A DNA stretch of 62,511 nt from an uncultured Dorea sp. (lineage in GTDB: Bacteria > Bacillota > Clostridia > Lachnospirales > Lachnospiraceae), in assembly GCA_910584575.1 (NCBI GenBank), contig CAJUBG010000015.1, positions 1 through 62,511 on the forward strand, in the 5' to 3' direction. Below the pieces are notes generated by a model. That model had not been told where the DNA came from and did not search any database. It saw only the letters and a list, made by a program, of their open reading frames with translations. This document shows positions 61,516 through 62,511 of this stretch, in pieces (within the stretch, counting starts at the first letter, position 1; each line of letters begins with the position of its first letter). Both the position numbers and the translations under genes were made by a program.

Positions 61516-62133
61516 ATGAGATTTTTTGTGATTGACAGCCCGTTTATGCGATTTCTCGCAAGAATCGGGGATTTGCTTCTGCTAAATCTGATATTTGTAA
61601 TAAGCTGTATCCCTGTGATTACAGCAGGTTCAGCAATCAGCGCCCTTTATGCCGTAGCTATGAAGCTGGTAAGGGGAGATGAGCCTTCGGTCATAAAGGA
61701 CTATGTAAAGGCTTTTGTCATGAATTTTAAGGAGGCAACCGCTGTCTTTATCATTCTGGCAGCGGCAGGAGGACTTCTGTTTGTGGATTTCCGGTTTATC
61801 GGACTGATTGGGGGAGGAATGTACCAGGCCCTTAAGCTGCTTTTAGGAGTCATACTGGGAATATGGCTTCTTATCCTTCAATATGTGTTCCCTTATATCG
61901 GAAGGTTTCGGAGCAGTGTGCTGCAGTCGCTGAAAAACGCTTTGTTTTTAAGCGCCGCCCACATCCCCTCCACAGTGATGCTTCTGGGAATGAGCATCGG
62001 GCTTTTTGTCATTACCCTTTATACATCCAGGACATTCGTTGTGGGGACGATTCTCTGGACCCTCTTCGGTTTTGCATTTCTTGCATACGTACAGTCCTTT
62101 CTGCTTTGCAGGATATTCTCGAAATATGAGTGA
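61516..62133 (+). CDS. DUF624 (YesL-like) membrane protein
   Basis: 205 residues with about five hydrophobic segments and the DUF624 opening (FFVIDSPFMRFLARIGDLLLLN, read in two parts; SCIPVITAGSAISALY). YesL-type proteins recur in carbohydrate-uptake operons of Firmicutes with no known activity. ATGGAGGAAA site, 60 bases after GH51; last gene of the arabinoside operon. Confidence 0.9.
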   Translation: MRFFVIDSPFMRFLARIGDLLLLNLIFVISCIPVITAGSAISALYAVAMKLVRGDEPSVIKDYVKAFVMNFKEATAVFIILAAAGGLLFVDFRFIGLIGGGMYQALKLLLGVILGIWLLILQYVFPYIGRFRSSVLQSLKNALFLSAAHIPSTVMLLGMSIGLFVITLYTSRTFVVGTILWTLFGFAFLAYVQSFLLCRIFSKYE

Positions 62134-62141
62134 TTTGCATG

Positions 62142-62191
62142 GGGCTGCTGCATTAAGTATAAAATAATTATCTTACTTAGTGCGGCAGCCC
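62142..62191 (+). terminator. Terminator of the arabinoside operon
   Basis: GGGCTGCTGCATTAAGTA pairs with TACTTAGTGCGGCAGCCC (two G-T pairs) in a stem of about 18 bp; the T-tract is poor (TGTCTTTG). Confidence 0.75.
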
Positions 62192-62246
62192 TGTCTTTGT
62201 GCTTTGCAGGATTCCTGTAAATCTTTGTAAAACCTGTATAAAAGAG

Positions 62247-62275
62247 TTGTAATACCCTCAATTTTTTAGTACAAT
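62247..62275 (+). promoter_or_regulatory. Promoter of the EF-G-like gene
   Basis: TTGTAA, 17-base spacer, TACAAT, ending 42 bases before the start codon; AAGGAGG lies ten bases before the ATG. Confidence 0.75.
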
Positions 62276-62317
62276 GTAAACATGAGATTTTACCAAATAT
62301 AAGGAGGCACCGAAAAT

Positions 62318-62511
62318 ATGAAGGTTTACAGAACTGACGAGATCAGGAACGTAGTTCTCTTAGGACATGGGGGGAGCGGCAAGACAAGCCTTGCTGAAGC
62401 GATGGCTTATGTATCAGGAGCGACAAACCGTATGGGGAAGATCACAGACCACAATACGATCAGTGATTTCGATAAAGAGGAACAAAAGAGAGAATTTTCA
62501 ATCAGTACGAC
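62318..62511 (+). CDS. Elongation factor G-like GTPase (partial, cut by window end)
   Basis: The first 64 codons are visible: RTDEIRNVVLLGHGGSGKTS contains the G1 P-loop, followed by LAEAMAYVSGATNRMGKI and the switch I approach (NTISDFDKEEQKREFSI, ending ST). The divergent GHGGSGKT loop, rather than AHVDAGKT, is that of EF-G paralogues (FusA2-type), not the main translocase. Function of such paralogues is unclear. Confidence 0.88.
   Translation, partial: MKVYRTDEIRNVVLLGHGGSGKTSLAEAMAYVSGATNRMGKITDHNTISDFDKEEQKREFSIST

Overview
The window reads as chromosomal DNA of an anaerobic, Gram-positive Clostridia bacterium, most likely Lachnospiraceae-like. This rests on strong AGGAGG ribosome-binding sites, [FeFe] hydrogenases, several GHKL/LytTR two-component systems, SpoIIE-type phosphatase, DUF2812/DUF3784/DUF3887-type genes and an arabinan-scavenging locus. 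No rRNA, tRNA, CRISPR array or intact insertion sequence was seen.

Layout. (1) 0-9.6 kb: a catalytic group A [FeFe] hydrogenase is followed by a 27-aa holin-like toxin gene on the other strand. Next come a PAS-containing sensory [FeFe] hydrogenase, a PP2C/SpoIIE phosphatase, a FIST-domain protein, a soluble chemoreceptor-like protein without membrane segments, a LytTR regulator and a GHKL kinase. This looks like a hydrogen/redox signalling island and is the best candidate for an undescribed pathway. (2) 9.7-15.5 kb: tyrA-aroA, then a zinc-ribbon/TPM/SPFH trio resembling Bacillus YdjGHI without PspA. (3) 15.6-23.6 kb: a DUF4143 ATPase behind a 34-bp tandem repeat, a formate/nitrite-type channel, an orphan kinase, a cation/proton antiporter, an AEC carrier, a CPBP protease and a PadR-DUF2812 pair behind an operator array.

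(4) 23.6-30.6 kb: an AmmeMemoRadiSam pair (fused protein B/A and the radical SAM enzyme) is split by about 3.4 kb of largely AT-rich accessory DNA. That DNA holds an Rpn-type nuclease with an apparent intragenic small protein, a 54-aa ribbon-helix-helix-like protein with a decayed second copy, a small membrane protein and an RloA-like ATPase. An ADP-ribosyltransferase-like/HTH pair follows. (5) 30.7-42.4 kb: a LytTR/GHKL two-component system, a lipoprotein, an ATPase-nuclease, an ABC exporter, a coiled-coil cell-wall protein, a 51-aa secreted or membrane peptide, DUF2156, two aminotransferases and a small export protein.

(6) 42.5-49.2 kb: a deletion scar joining a TetR fragment to an SH3-protein fragment, a cyclase-family hydrolase, and a Bce-like response regulator/kinase/ABC module with palindromes between sensor and transporter. 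(7) 49.1-62.1 kb: arabinose-polymer utilisation: GH43 (bracketed by 35-bp direct repeats), PTS enzyme I, a truncated and frameshifted GH127 pseudogene, a LacI regulator, intact GH127, a binding-protein-dependent sugar ABC importer, GH51 and a DUF624 membrane protein. The window ends inside an EF-G-like GTPase gene.

How the parts fit: imported arabino-oligosaccharides would be cut by GH127, GH51 and GH43 in the cytoplasm, under LacI control through a palindrome next to the GH127 promoter. Reducing power from fermentation is disposed of as H2 by the hydrogenase, with the sensory hydrogenase likely reporting H2 or redox state. All functions are inferred from sequence motifs read by eye; no database search was run.
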